Both the position numbers and the translations under genes were made by a program. A stretch of DNA of 64,000 nt, from positions 813,514 to 877,513 of the forward strand of contig NZ_CP025117.1 of assembly GCF_002831645.1 (NCBI RefSeq), given 5' to 3'. This document shows, in pieces, positions 9,533-18,749 of this stretch (its first letter is position 1; every line of letters begins with the position of its first letter). The stretch is from Olleya sp. Bg11-27. GTDB lineage: Bacteria > Bacteroidota > Bacteroidia > Flavobacteriales > Flavobacteriaceae. The notes under the pieces were generated by a model. It had not been told where the DNA came from. It made no database searches and was given only the letters and a program-made list of their open reading frames with translations.

Positions 9533-10246
9533 TTAAATATGAATTATCTCATCCTCTGTTAAGATTGATTCGCCGCGTAAACGTAAAAATATTTGGGCAA
9601 CTGCAATGGTGTCTTTTTCGCAATACACGATAATACGATTAATGTCATTGTCTTCGTAATATGTTTTGTAGACTTCACTACCATCAATATCATCTTTAGG
9701 TGATGGAATGCCTAAAACATTAGTCATTAATTTTAAAGACGTATATGTTTTGTAGTCACCAAACTTCCACAATTCTAAAGTGTCTAAATGTGGTACTTCC
9801 CATGGTTTTTTACCAAATAAATTTAATTTAGATGGTAGTTCAATATTGTGTATTATCATACGTCGTGCGATGTATGGAAAATCAAACTCTTTACCATTAT
9901 GAGCACATAGCAAGTGTTTTACTTGACTAAAATGAGAGATTAATAAGTTTTTAAATTCAATTAATAGTTTACGCTCTTCTCCATGAAAAGAAGTTGTTCT
10001 GAATAAGCGGGTGTCATCTTGCAAAGAAAAATAACCCACCGAAATACATATTATTTTTCCAAACTCTGCCCAAATTCCCGCACGATCATAAAATTCTTCT
10101 GGAGTAAATTCTTCCTTGCGCTGGTAGCGCGATTTAGCCTCCCAAAGTTCTTGTTTGGTTTTATCTAATTCAGAGAAATGGTGTGTTTCAGGAACGGTTT
10201 CGATGTCTAAAAATAAGATATTTTCTAGGTTGAGTTTAGAGATCAT
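9533..10246 (-). CDS. DEDD-type 3'-5' exonuclease (PolB-like exonuclease fold)
   Basis: This 237-residue protein matches the family of stand-alone predicted 3'-5' exonucleases related to the proofreading domain of B-family DNA polymerases. The DEDDy motifs are visible: LFLDIETVPE near the N-terminus (Exo I), HNGKEFDFPYIARRM near residue 125 (Exo II) and YCEKDTIAVAQIF near 207 (Exo III, Y...D). There is no polymerase domain. It starts 3 bases after the stop of the S41 protease gene, so it is the last gene of that transcription unit. The role is presumably trimming of DNA or RNA 3' ends, although the natural substrate of this family is not settled. Confidence 0.85.
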   Translation of the reverse strand: MISKLNLENILFLDIETVPETHHFSELDKTKQELWEAKSRYQRKEEFTPEEFYDRAGIWAEFGKIICISVGYFSLQDDTRLFRTTSFHGEERKLLIEFKNLLISHFSQVKHLLCAHNGKEFDFPYIARRMIIHNIELPSKLNLFGKKPWEVPHLDTLELWKFGDYKTYTSLKLMTNVLGIPSPKDDIDGSEVYKTYYEDNDINRIIVYCEKDTIAVAQIFLRLRGESILTEDEIIHI

Positions 10247-10249
10247 TAG

Positions 10250-12463
10250 TTATTTGTCTTTTGTGTTTTTTGGTGTTAGGTTGTATTGATTAATAATCTC
10301 TATGGCTTTTTCTATTAACTCGTCACGACCTTCTTGTAGACCTTTGATGGTGGGTTTTATCTCAATATCTGGTACAATTCCTACGCGTTGAGTTTCAGTG
10401 CCATCAGGATAATACACGCCAATCCCAGAAATCATCGTTCTTAAGCCTCCTGGAAGATAAATTGTTGATACATTACCATCTGCACCAGCTGTTGTGCTAC
10501 CAATTATAGATACATTGTCACCTGCTCTAAATGCCATAGCTGTATATTCTGCTGCGCTCTGAGATTTTTCGTTTACTAATACTATTACTTTACCTTGATA
10601 TGTTTTTCCTTTTGACGGAATGTATAAATTGTCTCCCATCGTGAATTCTCCAGGATAATCTATATTACCTGTTGTAAATTTAACAAAAGGTGTTTTAGAT
10701 GAGGTAAAGAAGCTACCTAAGGTGAAAGATATAGAGGCTGACGGATAGTTTCTAATGTCTACAATAATCCCTTTAGTGTCTTTTAATTCTTTTTTTATTT
10801 TATCGACGTCCTCATCTTTAATGTTTTTAAGTGAAACGTATCCAATGTTATTTTCAAGTAGTCTATAACTACTGATGTTTTCTTCTTTTGTGTACTTTTT
10901 GTAAAAGTCCTTAATGTCTTTTTTGTTGTATACAGGTATTGTTTTAATTAATTTGATCCCATTGTTTTCTACCTCAATATCTAAGCTATTGCTTGTAGTG
11001 CGTAATAAATTAAAACTAATATCTCTTAAACGTGTTGGTTGGTTTGACGCTGGATAAAAATCGTGATTATCTCTAACGATGTCTTCAATTTTTTTTCCAT
11101 TAATGCGCGTAATAATATCTCCTGTTTTTAAACCGTTTTTAGGACTGTCTTCATTATAAAAGTTGTCTATCGCTAATTTGTTTTCAATAAATGAAACATG
11201 AAAATTTGGATAGTTATCACCAAGTATTTCGTTTATTTTATTTTTTCCTCCCCAAAGATTAGCATGTGTGTCTTTGATATCTGCAATCATCTTTAAAGCT
11301 GCTAATTCATATTCTAATTCGTTTTTAGCATTGATAAATGGTGGAATATTTTCTTTCAAACTATCATTCCAGTCTTTATCCATTATATGTTTATAAGGAT
11401 AAAAGTAATTAATCATATTCCAGTATTTGTAAACCGATAATAATTTAAAACCATCATCTGGATAAGGCATGTCAGCGTACGAATTTTCATTTTTAAACTC
11501 TGGATTTCCAACACCGCGAATCATGTCAATATAATAGTGGTTTCCTTGGTGTCTGTTTTGGGTAATAAACTGTAGTTTGTCACTTAATTTTTTAGATAAA
11601 TTACCATCTGTAATCCAAGTTAAATTGGGTTTTAAAGCAGCATTTTCGTCTAATGCTTTACACTTTTTACAGATTTTTACAGCTCCTAAATTATCAATCC
11701 AATTGCTAAGGATTTTATCACGGTCTGCGTTAGATTTAGCCTTTTGATAGTCAGGTAAAATTCTAAACAATTCGTAATCCCAATTAAAATTTCCATCACC
11801 AACTTCTGGGTGGTAGTATTTTAAGAAACCCCAAATGCGACCTAAAAGGGTTAAATTTTCTAATTGATTTTTTTGAGATAAATCTATTGTGATATTAGAC
11901 CCTTTATCAAATTCTTTGTCGAATTCTTTCTCGGGAGCTTGGTGTAATGGTTTTCCGTCAACCGTTATATTAAAATTATCGACCCATATTTTTCCTGTAC
12001 CAACTAATAAACCTCCAAAAGAAATAGTAGTAGCTCTTCTATTAGTTTCTAATTCTATTTCATATTTTTTCCAATCGTTGGTACCTTGTACCTTTCTGGA
12101 TGCCATGTCGTCAAGACTAACGTCTGGATCAATTCGCATCCATAAACCAGCCCATCCTTCTGTTACATTTTCAGTTTTTAAATAGCCTGTTAGTTTTATT
12201 TTTTTTCCTCCAAAATCTGCAGGTATACTATAGGTTAAAACTTTATATTCTTCTAGGTTACCATTACCTTCTAATGATGCAGATGTTGTTCCGTTTTGAG
12301 AAATTGTTTTGTCATAAACAATATTGTAATCTTTATTTCCATAAGAAAACCATCCAATAGCCTCTTTGTCTTTTAATATTTCAAAATCAAAATTTAGTGA
12401 GTCTTGTGCATAAATACTGTTACACAAAAGGAAGATAGAAAATGTAAAAATTAGTTTATTCAT
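10250..12463 (-). CDS. S41 family peptidase with PDZ domain, exported
   Basis: This 737-residue protein has an N-terminal signal peptide (to about residue 19, IYA/QDS). A jelly-roll-like, carbohydrate-binding-type region follows at about 25-175. Next come a helical middle region containing a CKKCK pair, a PDZ segment (LKTGDIITRINGKK, about 450-470) and a C-terminal S41 (tail-specific protease/tricorn core) domain. The likely nucleophile is S636 in EKSQSAAEYTAM. The family cuts proteins or peptides at their C-termini in the periplasm or outside the cell. The nearby exonuclease gene follows after 3 bases. Low-complexity repeats in the codons for KEFDKEFDKG are a minor oddity. Confidence 0.87.
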   Translation of the reverse strand: MNKLIFTFSIFLLCNSIYAQDSLNFDFEILKDKEAIGWFSYGNKDYNIVYDKTISQNGTTSASLEGNGNLEEYKVLTYSIPADFGGKKIKLTGYLKTENVTEGWAGLWMRIDPDVSLDDMASRKVQGTNDWKKYEIELETNRRATTISFGGLLVGTGKIWVDNFNITVDGKPLHQAPEKEFDKEFDKGSNITIDLSQKNQLENLTLLGRIWGFLKYYHPEVGDGNFNWDYELFRILPDYQKAKSNADRDKILSNWIDNLGAVKICKKCKALDENAALKPNLTWITDGNLSKKLSDKLQFITQNRHQGNHYYIDMIRGVGNPEFKNENSYADMPYPDDGFKLLSVYKYWNMINYFYPYKHIMDKDWNDSLKENIPPFINAKNELEYELAALKMIADIKDTHANLWGGKNKINEILGDNYPNFHVSFIENKLAIDNFYNEDSPKNGLKTGDIITRINGKKIEDIVRDNHDFYPASNQPTRLRDISFNLLRTTSNSLDIEVENNGIKLIKTIPVYNKKDIKDFYKKYTKEENISSYRLLENNIGYVSLKNIKDEDVDKIKKELKDTKGIIVDIRNYPSASISFTLGSFFTSSKTPFVKFTTGNIDYPGEFTMGDNLYIPSKGKTYQGKVIVLVNEKSQSAAEYTAMAFRAGDNVSIIGSTTAGADGNVSTIYLPGGLRTMISGIGVYYPDGTETQRVGIVPDIEIKPTIKGLQEGRDELIEKAIEIINQYNLTPKNTKDK

Positions 12464-12536
12464 GGTTGATTAGTTTTATTCAAAAAAACGAATAAAAGTG
12501 AAGCGTCTTAACAATGTATTGTTAAATAACAAAACA

Positions 12537-13694
12537 TTAAGGTTTTGTATTCAGCATATTATAAGCCTCGTCTATGTATAGAGAGATGTCGTCTGTAAAG
12601 ACGCCTACACCAGCATCAGGTGATTTTTTATGGCCTAAACGTACAATAATGATATTATCATCTGGTTGTACAATAACGTATTGTCCAAGATGCCCACGCA
12701 TCATATAAAAGTCTTTTCCATTTTGGTTTTTTAACCACCAGCCATAACCATATTCGGGACTAGATTGAAAACGAGGTTTTAAAGATTTAGCAACAAAAGC
12801 AGAGTCTAATATTTGTTGTCCATTCCATTGTCCATGGTCCTTGTAAAGTTTTCCAAAGCGCGCAAAATCTTTAGCATTACTAGCAATACAGCAATAGGCT
12901 TTGACTAAATCATCTTCAGCGCTATCAACTTGCCATAAGGTTGAGTTTTCACTACCTAAAGGTTTCCAAAAGCTTTCGGTTAAATAATTGTACATTTTTT
13001 TACCAGTTGCTTTTTCAATAACCATGGCTAGCATTTGTGTATCTCCACTTGCATACTTAAAGGCTTGTCCTGGTTCTGTAATGACTTTAAGTCCGTTCAT
13101 TACTTTTTGTAAATCATCATCAAAATAAGCACGGGTTGTGATTGATAATGGCGAGTAGTAGGCTTCATCCCAATCTGTACCTGAGGCCATACTAGATAAA
13201 TCGCCAACGGTCATTTTAGAAGCATCACCATCGCAAAAAGCAGGTAAAAAGTCGCAAACTGGTTGGTCTAAACTTTTAATATAGCCATCCATAATTGCTT
13301 TTCCCATTAACCCGGAGACATAGCTTTTAGCCATAGAAAACGAGTTAGATTTAGAATCTTTATTGTAGCCACCATAGTAGTTTTCAAACCAAACACTGTC
13401 ATTTTTAATAATCACATAAGCGACTGTTCCCCAATCTTTGTTTGCTTTTTGCAATGTTGAGGTTTCTGTTATGGAATTGTAATTAGTATGGTTTGGCCAA
13501 GGTTGAGGTGTTCCGTTGGCAATAACTTGATTGTCAAACTTTTTATAATCGTCCAAAAAGGCTGTCGTGTGTCCGCGTAAATAAATGGTGCGTACAGCTT
13601 TAATAAGGTAATCGGTATCTGTAATATAAAGGGTGGCGATTAATAGCCCAAAAAGTACAACAAGGACTTTAAGTAGTTTTTTTATGAATTTCAT
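12537..13694 (-). CDS. membrane-anchored serine hydrolase, beta-lactamase (class C)/esterase family
   Basis: This 385-residue protein has one N-terminal membrane helix (about 6-24), which may serve as an anchor or uncleaved signal. The class C beta-lactamase fold is shown by the SMAK motif (S120, K123), a YASGDTQM motif in the Y-x-N position near residue 215, and a GHLGQY motif near 335 in place of KTG. Such proteins are mostly esterases, DD-peptidases or peptidases, not true beta-lactamases. It shares orientation with the S41 protease gene downstream (73-base gap) and could be co-transcribed. The substrate cannot be named from sequence. Confidence 0.87.
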   Translation of the reverse strand: MKFIKKLLKVLVVLFGLLIATLYITDTDYLIKAVRTIYLRGHTTAFLDDYKKFDNQVIANGTPQPWPNHTNYNSITETSTLQKANKDWGTVAYVIIKNDSVWFENYYGGYNKDSKSNSFSMAKSYVSGLMGKAIMDGYIKSLDQPVCDFLPAFCDGDASKMTVGDLSSMASGTDWDEAYYSPLSITTRAYFDDDLQKVMNGLKVITEPGQAFKYASGDTQMLAMVIEKATGKKMYNYLTESFWKPLGSENSTLWQVDSAEDDLVKAYCCIASNAKDFARFGKLYKDHGQWNGQQILDSAFVAKSLKPRFQSSPEYGYGWWLKNQNGKDFYMMRGHLGQYVIVQPDDNIIIVRLGHKKSPDAGVGVFTDDISLYIDEAYNMLNTKP

Positions 13695-13740
13695 TTTATT
13701 TAATTAGTTTAGAATTTAAATATAATGAAAATAAAGCTAA

Positions 13741-14259
13741 TTATTTAGCTTGTCTTAGAGCTTGCTTTTTCTTGTAGTAAGCTTTATCAGCAACATAAAG
13801 TGTTTTTGAAAATTCAGCAATAACTTCAGCGTTAGTATTTACTAATTGCATTGTTTTTATAAGGTCTACTTGCTGCTCTGTTTTTAGTTGCTCTTTTAAG
13901 GTTTTAATTTCTTCAACAGAAAAAATAAACTCACCATAAATAGTGCCTTTACCTGGGCGTTTATACTTTGCGCTAACTGCTTTATCCCAAACCACGTAGT
14001 CGCTTCCCAGTATCTGAATTAGCTGAATCATATAAATAGGATCTGTTGCAGATAGCATGCTTCCTCCAAATATTGTTCCTGCATAATTGCGATTTTTCCA
14101 ATTCAGTTTTAATCTGATTTTAACGTAATGTAAATCGTCACTAACTGTGGTTATTTTTGCAGTCGTACGTCTGTACATTGGAGACCAGTTAAATCCATAT
14201 TTATAGATATTTGCTGGTTTTATAAAGCGTGTTAAAAATTCGGTAGCAACTTTGTACAT
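13741..14259 (-). CDS. DUF4442 (hotdog-fold) protein
   Basis: This 172-residue cytosolic protein has the hotdog-thioesterase-like pattern of DUF4442: a basic N-terminus, RLKLNWKNRNYAGTIFGGSM near residue 47-66, and ATDPIYMIQLIQILG after it. The family is related to acyl-CoA thioesterases such as PaaI and YiiD, but its substrate is not established. Its start codon overlaps the last base of the ogt stop, so ogt and this gene are translationally coupled. Confidence 0.8.
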   Translation of the reverse strand: MYKVATEFLTRFIKPANIYKYGFNWSPMYRRTTAKITTVSDDLHYVKIRLKLNWKNRNYAGTIFGGSMLSATDPIYMIQLIQILGSDYVVWDKAVSAKYKRPGKGTIYGEFIFSVEEIKTLKEQLKTEQQVDLIKTMQLVNTNAEVIAEFSKTLYVADKAYYKKKQALRQAK

Positions 14260-14732
14260 TAAAAAAGAGTGTGTTGTTTATAAGGGCTTTCGTGATCTAT
14301 TAACCATTGTTTACGGTGTAAACCACCAGCATAACCCGTAAGACTACCATCGCTACCAATAACTCTGTGGCAAGGAATAATGATCCATAATGGATTTTTA
14401 CCATTGGCATTAGCAACTGCACGGATAGCTTTGACATCGCCTAATTGTTTTGAAAGGGCTAGGTACGACGTTGTTTTGCCATGAGGAATAGTTTGTAAAG
14501 CCTCCCAAACGCGGTTCTGAAAGGCGGTACCTTTTGGGTTTAGCTTTAAGCTGAATTCCGTTCGTGATCCTTTAAAATATTCATTTAATTGAAGCGCACA
14601 GGCTTCCAAAACCTTTGGTATAGGCTGCGTGATTGATGCTTCAGAATTTAAAATAGTGACGGCTGCAATACCATTTATATCACCAGTTATTTTAGTAAAA
14701 CCTAAAGGTGATTGGATAATGCAGTCTTCCAT
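14259..14732 (-). CDS. ogt: methylated-DNA--[protein]-cysteine S-methyltransferase
   Basis: This suicide repair protein removes O6-alkyl groups from guanine in DNA. Its 157 residues are typical of the short Ogt type without an Ada N-terminal domain. The acceptor cysteine is C121 in IIIPCHRVIG, followed by SLTGYAGGLHRKQWLIDHE. The helix-turn-helix arginine-finger region AIRAVANANGKNP precedes it. The gene overlaps both neighbours by one base (CNNM upstream, DUF4442 downstream), indicating one tight operon. Confidence 0.95.
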   Translation of the reverse strand: MEDCIIQSPLGFTKITGDINGIAAVTILNSEASITQPIPKVLEACALQLNEYFKGSRTEFSLKLNPKGTAFQNRVWEALQTIPHGKTTSYLALSKQLGDVKAIRAVANANGKNPLWIIIPCHRVIGSDGSLTGYAGGLHRKQWLIDHESPYKQHTLF

Positions 14733-15808
14733 TATTTTTCTGGATTATTTTCGTCTATAATTCCTAATTTCTTAGCGCGCGACTCCCAGCTTTTTCTTGC
14801 CAAACTTTGTAAGTCACTAACGTTATCACTCTCATCCATAATTTCCATACCTAAAAGGGTTTCAATCACGTCCTCCATGGTTACAATTCCGCTAACACTT
14901 CCGTATTCGTCAACAACCAAAGCCATGTGGTTTCTAGTTTCTACAAGCTGTTCAAATAGGGTTGGTATTGGTAAGTTTCGATCTACAATTATAATATCTC
15001 TTTTAAGTTCTACTAACTTTTTAGAACCATTACCTAAAGCCATTTCTTTAAAAATCTCGTCTTTTAAAACTAATCCTTTGATGTTGTCTTCGGTTTCAGA
15101 GTACACAGGGATTCTAGAAAATCTTAGGTTCATGTTTCTGTTAAAAAAGTCTTCCACAGTAGTGTCTTCATTTTCAGATTTCATTACCGTACGTGGTGTC
15201 ATCACATTTTTAGCAAAAACTTCTTTAAAAGTTAATAAGTTTTTAATGATTTTACTTTCATTACCTTCAAAAACACCTTCGTCATGAGCCATATCAGCCA
15301 TTACTAAAAAGCCTTCACGACTTAAAACACTACCATGTCCTTTACCTCCAATAAGTTTTGTAGTTAATTGCATTAACCATAATAGTCCAGTCCATTTTAA
15401 AGGGAATATTAAAATATTTAGTGCGGTTGTAGTAAAACCTGCTAAGCTTTTCCAGTACGTTGCTCCAATTGTTTTTGGTATAATTTCTGAAGCCACTAAA
15501 ATTAGAAGTGTCATTACTGCAGAGACTATAAATACGCCATATCCATCACCGTTTCCGTAAAGTCCTTCTGCTTCTTTACCGACTAAAATAGCACCTACAG
15601 TGTGTGCAATAGTATTTAAAGTAAGAATAGCAATTAAAGGTCTATCGACATCTTTTTTTAGTTCTTCTAAATTGGTAGCAAATGATTTGCCTTCTTTCTT
15701 TTTAAGATTTATAAATGTTGGGGTTACACTTAAAAGTACTGCTTCAAGAATGGAGCATAAAAATGAAAAAAAGATCGAGATCGTTCCGTAAAATAGTAGT
15801 AAAGCCAT
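14732..15808 (-). CDS. CNNM/CBS domain membrane protein (hemolysin C/CorC-type)
   Basis: The 358-residue protein starts with a CNNM/DUF21 transmembrane domain of about four helices (residues 1-165). A CBS pair follows: MTPRTVM near 205, and VVDEYGSVSGIVTMEDVIE near 300-318. Related proteins take part in Mg2+ or Co2+ efflux or sodium/magnesium exchange. The chain ends soon after the second CBS domain and lacks the C-terminal CorC_HlyC domain found in longer relatives. It heads the operon with ogt and the DUF4442 gene. Confidence 0.87.
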   Translation of the reverse strand: MALLLFYGTISIFFSFLCSILEAVLLSVTPTFINLKKKEGKSFATNLEELKKDVDRPLIAILTLNTIAHTVGAILVGKEAEGLYGNGDGYGVFIVSAVMTLLILVASEIIPKTIGATYWKSLAGFTTTALNILIFPLKWTGLLWLMQLTTKLIGGKGHGSVLSREGFLVMADMAHDEGVFEGNESKIIKNLLTFKEVFAKNVMTPRTVMKSENEDTTVEDFFNRNMNLRFSRIPVYSETEDNIKGLVLKDEIFKEMALGNGSKKLVELKRDIIIVDRNLPIPTLFEQLVETRNHMALVVDEYGSVSGIVTMEDVIETLLGMEIMDESDNVSDLQSLARKSWESRAKKLGIIDENNPEK

Positions 15809-15916
15809 TAATTATATATAGTTTCTGTAAAAATAGCTATATTTTTTTTAACTTGTTGATTATAATTATTCCCTTACACTACTGATTGATAGTTTGACTT
15901 ATAAAAAAAAACGAAC

Positions 15917-16339
15917 ATGGATACTTTTGAAGCCAAATTAGATAATCAAAAATTGACTATTGAAGCACAAATCTCAACCGATGCACTTTTAGATGGTTCT
16001 AGTAAAATATTTGTTACTATTTATCATGAAGATACGCCTAGACGTTGGCGAAAAATTGATGTGCAATTAGAGGAGAATAATTGGTTTACCGCAATAGTCG
16101 AAAAATCGCGATTACAAAAAAGACCTATTATAAAAATTAGAACAAATTATATTGTCGATGCTATTAATTTAAAGGAGTCTATAGTAAAAGTAACGACTGT
16201 TAAGTATGCGATAAATGATGGATTAAAAACGGTAGATTTTGTGTCAAAATTCGAGACTAATACGGAGGAATTCGATTTAGGTACAGCCGAAGATGAAACA
16301 TTTAGTATCACAAAAAGAGTAAAGGTCACTCTTGTATAA
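15917..16339 (+). CDS. hypothetical protein, 140 aa
   Basis: I do not recognise this protein. It has no signal peptide, membrane helix or cysteine. The composition is charged and beta-strand rich (alternating LTIEAQIS, KIFVTIYHED, PIIKIRTNYIV, VKVTTVKYAI), suggesting a small all-beta domain. It lies 17 bases upstream of a predicted outer-membrane or secreted protein in the same orientation, so the two are probably one operon. Confidence 0.6.
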   Translation: MDTFEAKLDNQKLTIEAQISTDALLDGSSKIFVTIYHEDTPRRWRKIDVQLEENNWFTAIVEKSRLQKRPIIKIRTNYIVDAINLKESIVKVTTVKYAINDGLKTVDFVSKFETNTEEFDLGTAEDETFSITKRVKVTLV

Positions 16340-16356
16340 TTTTAAAATGACTCCAG

Positions 16357-17628
16357 ATGTTTAATAATAGATATTTTAAGTTTTTGTTTTTTTTGGTTTG
16401 TGGTTTTTCTTTTGCACAAGACAACGTTTCTGTCAACGATTTTAATTTTGAAAGTACAACTAATCCTGCATTTAGTTTGTTAGGAGAAACGCCTACACAA
16501 ATCAATACGCCAGATAATTTAAAAGCATTAGGACTGTATTTGTCCAATGGGTTTTCAAATACAAATATAGCGGTAGAAGTTAATCCGTATTGGTTAATAG
16601 ACTTCGAGGTCGACCGTTCTTATCAAAATTATAGGGGTTTAAAAACAAATATTAATGGTAAAACATACATTGATCCGTTTATAGGTTTAAAAACTAATTC
16701 GTCGTTTTCAGTAGGCTATATAGATAAACAATTTAGTGGTTTTGAGGTCGAAAAAAAAACGTTGGCAATAGGGTACAGAACAACTATTTTACAGTTTTAT
16801 AATACTAATCGATTACATAAAATACAAGATGTAATCCAGCAAATCGACAATGGGGTACAGCGTCCATTAAATAAATTGTTTGAAGAGTTTTTAGCAGGTG
16901 AAAATATTAATTTCCCCGGAAGTGGAAGTTGTAGTGCTTTAGAAACAGATTTAGAATTAAAAGCAAAATATGAAAGTTTAGCACAAGATTTTTTAGATAG
17001 AATTTTAGACGAACAAGCGCCTGATGATCCTGACGCTTTAGCTATCAGAGGTATAAATATATTGTCAGGTATGGATAGGCTAAAGATTACTAAAGGAGAA
17101 ATTGTTAGTAGTTATTTTGAAGACCGTTGCGAAAACATTAAAAACTTTGTGACCAATCCAAAAACAATTAAACCTGTTTTTAGATTAGACGGAGCACTTG
17201 GTTATAGTGTTTTGTTTAAAGAGAATGAGGTTAGTGCAGCTACAGCAAACCGTTTTGGAGCTTGGTTAACTGCAGATGTTGCAGTGCAGTTTAACAGTCA
17301 AAGTTATTTACATTTTTACGGAATCGGAAAATATGTTGATGACGGGTTTAATATAGATAGCGCTGGGTTGTATAGTAATCAGTATTTTTGGGATTATGGG
17401 GGTAAAATCGAGTTAGAGCTTAAAAAGCTTAAATTTTCTTATGAGTATCTTATGCGATCCATAGATAGCGATCAATTTAGATCTGTTGGGAATATTACGT
17501 ACCAAGTCAATAATAATATAAGTGTGACAGGAGGTTTTGGAAAAGACTTCCCATCGGATAATAATTTAGTAACTATACTTGGAATAAATTGGGGATTAGA
17601 CTTAGGAGAAGTGTCTTTTTTTGATTAG
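16357..17628 (+). CDS. hypothetical exported protein, possible outer-membrane beta-barrel
   Basis: This 423-residue protein has a clear signal peptide (MFNNRYFKFLFFLVCGFSFAQ, cut near residue 21 or 22). The remainder has alternating hydrophobic and polar residues suggestive of amphipathic strands at both ends (WLIDFEVDRSYQNYRG, SFSVGYIDKQF, ITVTGGFG-like C-terminus) and a helical insert near 150-240. It ends in the aromatic residue pattern SFFD. An outer-membrane protein is the best guess, without a named family. It follows the 140-residue gene by 17 bases and ends at a bidirectional terminator. Confidence 0.6.
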   Translation: MFNNRYFKFLFFLVCGFSFAQDNVSVNDFNFESTTNPAFSLLGETPTQINTPDNLKALGLYLSNGFSNTNIAVEVNPYWLIDFEVDRSYQNYRGLKTNINGKTYIDPFIGLKTNSSFSVGYIDKQFSGFEVEKKTLAIGYRTTILQFYNTNRLHKIQDVIQQIDNGVQRPLNKLFEEFLAGENINFPGSGSCSALETDLELKAKYESLAQDFLDRILDEQAPDDPDALAIRGINILSGMDRLKITKGEIVSSYFEDRCENIKNFVTNPKTIKPVFRLDGALGYSVLFKENEVSAATANRFGAWLTADVAVQFNSQSYLHFYGIGKYVDDGFNIDSAGLYSNQYFWDYGGKIELELKKLKFSYEYLMRSIDSDQFRSVGNITYQVNNNISVTGGFGKDFPSDNNLVTILGINWGLDLGEVSFFD

Positions 17629-17643
17629 AAAAGTATTAGCATA

Positions 17644-17682
17644 AAAAAGGGTTTAGTAGTACTTGTCTATTAAACCCTTTTT
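17644..17682. terminator. bidirectional terminator between the hypothetical and hemB
   Basis: AAAAAGGGTTTA and TAAACCCTTTTT form a 12-bp stem with A-tract and T-tract on either side. It lies in the 59-base gap between two convergent genes and can serve both. Confidence 0.85.
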
Positions 17683-17687
17683 GTTTT

Positions 17688-18677
17688 TTATGAAATTAAC
17701 TTAACAACATCTTTAGCAAAATAGCTAGCAATAATGTCTGCTCCAGCACGTTTTATAGCTGTAATTTGTTCCATCATAACAGCGTCATGATCTAACCAAC
17801 CTTTTTCGGCAGCAGCCTTAAGCATAGCGTATTCTCCAGAAACTTGATATACTGCAACCGGTACATCAACTTCATTTTTAATTTCGCGTACAATATCTAA
17901 ATAACACAATCCTGGTTTTACCATGACGATATCTGCACCTTCATCTATATCCATTTCTGTTTCGCGTAACGCTTCAAAACGATTAGCGTAATCCATCTGG
18001 TACGTTTTTTTGTCTTTTGGAATATCTTGTGCATCTACAGGAGCAGAGTCTAGAGCATCACGAAAAGGACCATAAAAAGCAGAAGCATATTTAGCAGAAT
18101 AACTCATGATTCCTGCATCTGTATATCCTTCGTCTTCAAAAGCTTCACGGATAGATAAAATACGACCATCCATCATGTCGCTTGGGGCTACAAAATCAGC
18201 ACCAGCTTCAATATGAGAAACACTCATTTCTGTTAATACTTCTACGCTTTCGTCATTTAAAACGGTTCCGTTTTCTATAATGCCATCATGCCCGTAAGCA
18301 GAGTATGGGTCAAGTGCCACATCAGTCATTACTAACATGTCAGGGCAAGCATTTTTAACTGCTTTAATGGCGCGTTGCATTAGTCCTTTTGGATTTGTAG
18401 CCTCCGTCCCTTTATTGTCTTTTAAATTGTCTGGTACTTTTACAAATAGTAAAACCGATTTCAAACCTAGTTTCCAAAGTTCTTTGACTTCGTTTTCTAA
18501 TAAATCTAAGCTATACCTATAGTAATTTGGCATAGAAGCAATTTCTTCTTTGATGCCTTTTCCTTCAACCACAAAAAGTGGTACTAAAAAATCGTTTGGA
18601 GAGATAATCGTTTCTCTAACTAAGCTTCTAATAGCTTCGTTTGTTCTTAATCTTCTATTTCTCTTAATTGGGTACAT
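17688..18677 (-). CDS. hemB: delta-aminolevulinic acid dehydratase (porphobilinogen synthase)
   Basis: This enzyme condenses two 5-aminolevulinate molecules to porphobilinogen, the second common step of haem synthesis. The start is placed at the ATG at 18677 (MYPIKRNRRLRTNE), giving 329 residues. The open frame continues 57 bases further upstream, but that part has no family resemblance. The metal-site region reads DVALDPYSAYGHDG, with aspartates where zinc enzymes have cysteines, so this is a Mg/K-type enzyme. The Schiff-base lysines sit in SYSAKYASAFYGPFRDA and MVKPGLCYLDIV. It is divergent from the helicase gene and close to, but not within, the hemA-hemF series. Confidence 0.96.
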   Translation of the reverse strand: MYPIKRNRRLRTNEAIRSLVRETIISPNDFLVPLFVVEGKGIKEEIASMPNYYRYSLDLLENEVKELWKLGLKSVLLFVKVPDNLKDNKGTEATNPKGLMQRAIKAVKNACPDMLVMTDVALDPYSAYGHDGIIENGTVLNDESVEVLTEMSVSHIEAGADFVAPSDMMDGRILSIREAFEDEGYTDAGIMSYSAKYASAFYGPFRDALDSAPVDAQDIPKDKKTYQMDYANRFEALRETEMDIDEGADIVMVKPGLCYLDIVREIKNEVDVPVAVYQVSGEYAMLKAAAEKGWLDHDAVMMEQITAIKRAGADIIASYFAKDVVKLIS

Positions 18678-18749
18678 AATTTTTGTATAAAATTCCTGAT
18701 AATGTTTACTTTTATCAAAAACAAAGTTAATCAATAATCCCTATTTCTA

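Noticed and set aside
14712-15287. 191-residue plus-strand frame
   Set aside because: It is antisense to the CNNM/CBS gene, which has clear domains and operon overlaps.
18678-18734. 19-residue upstream extension of HemB
   Set aside because: The extension has no resemblance to the family and an ATG at 18677 matches the usual start.
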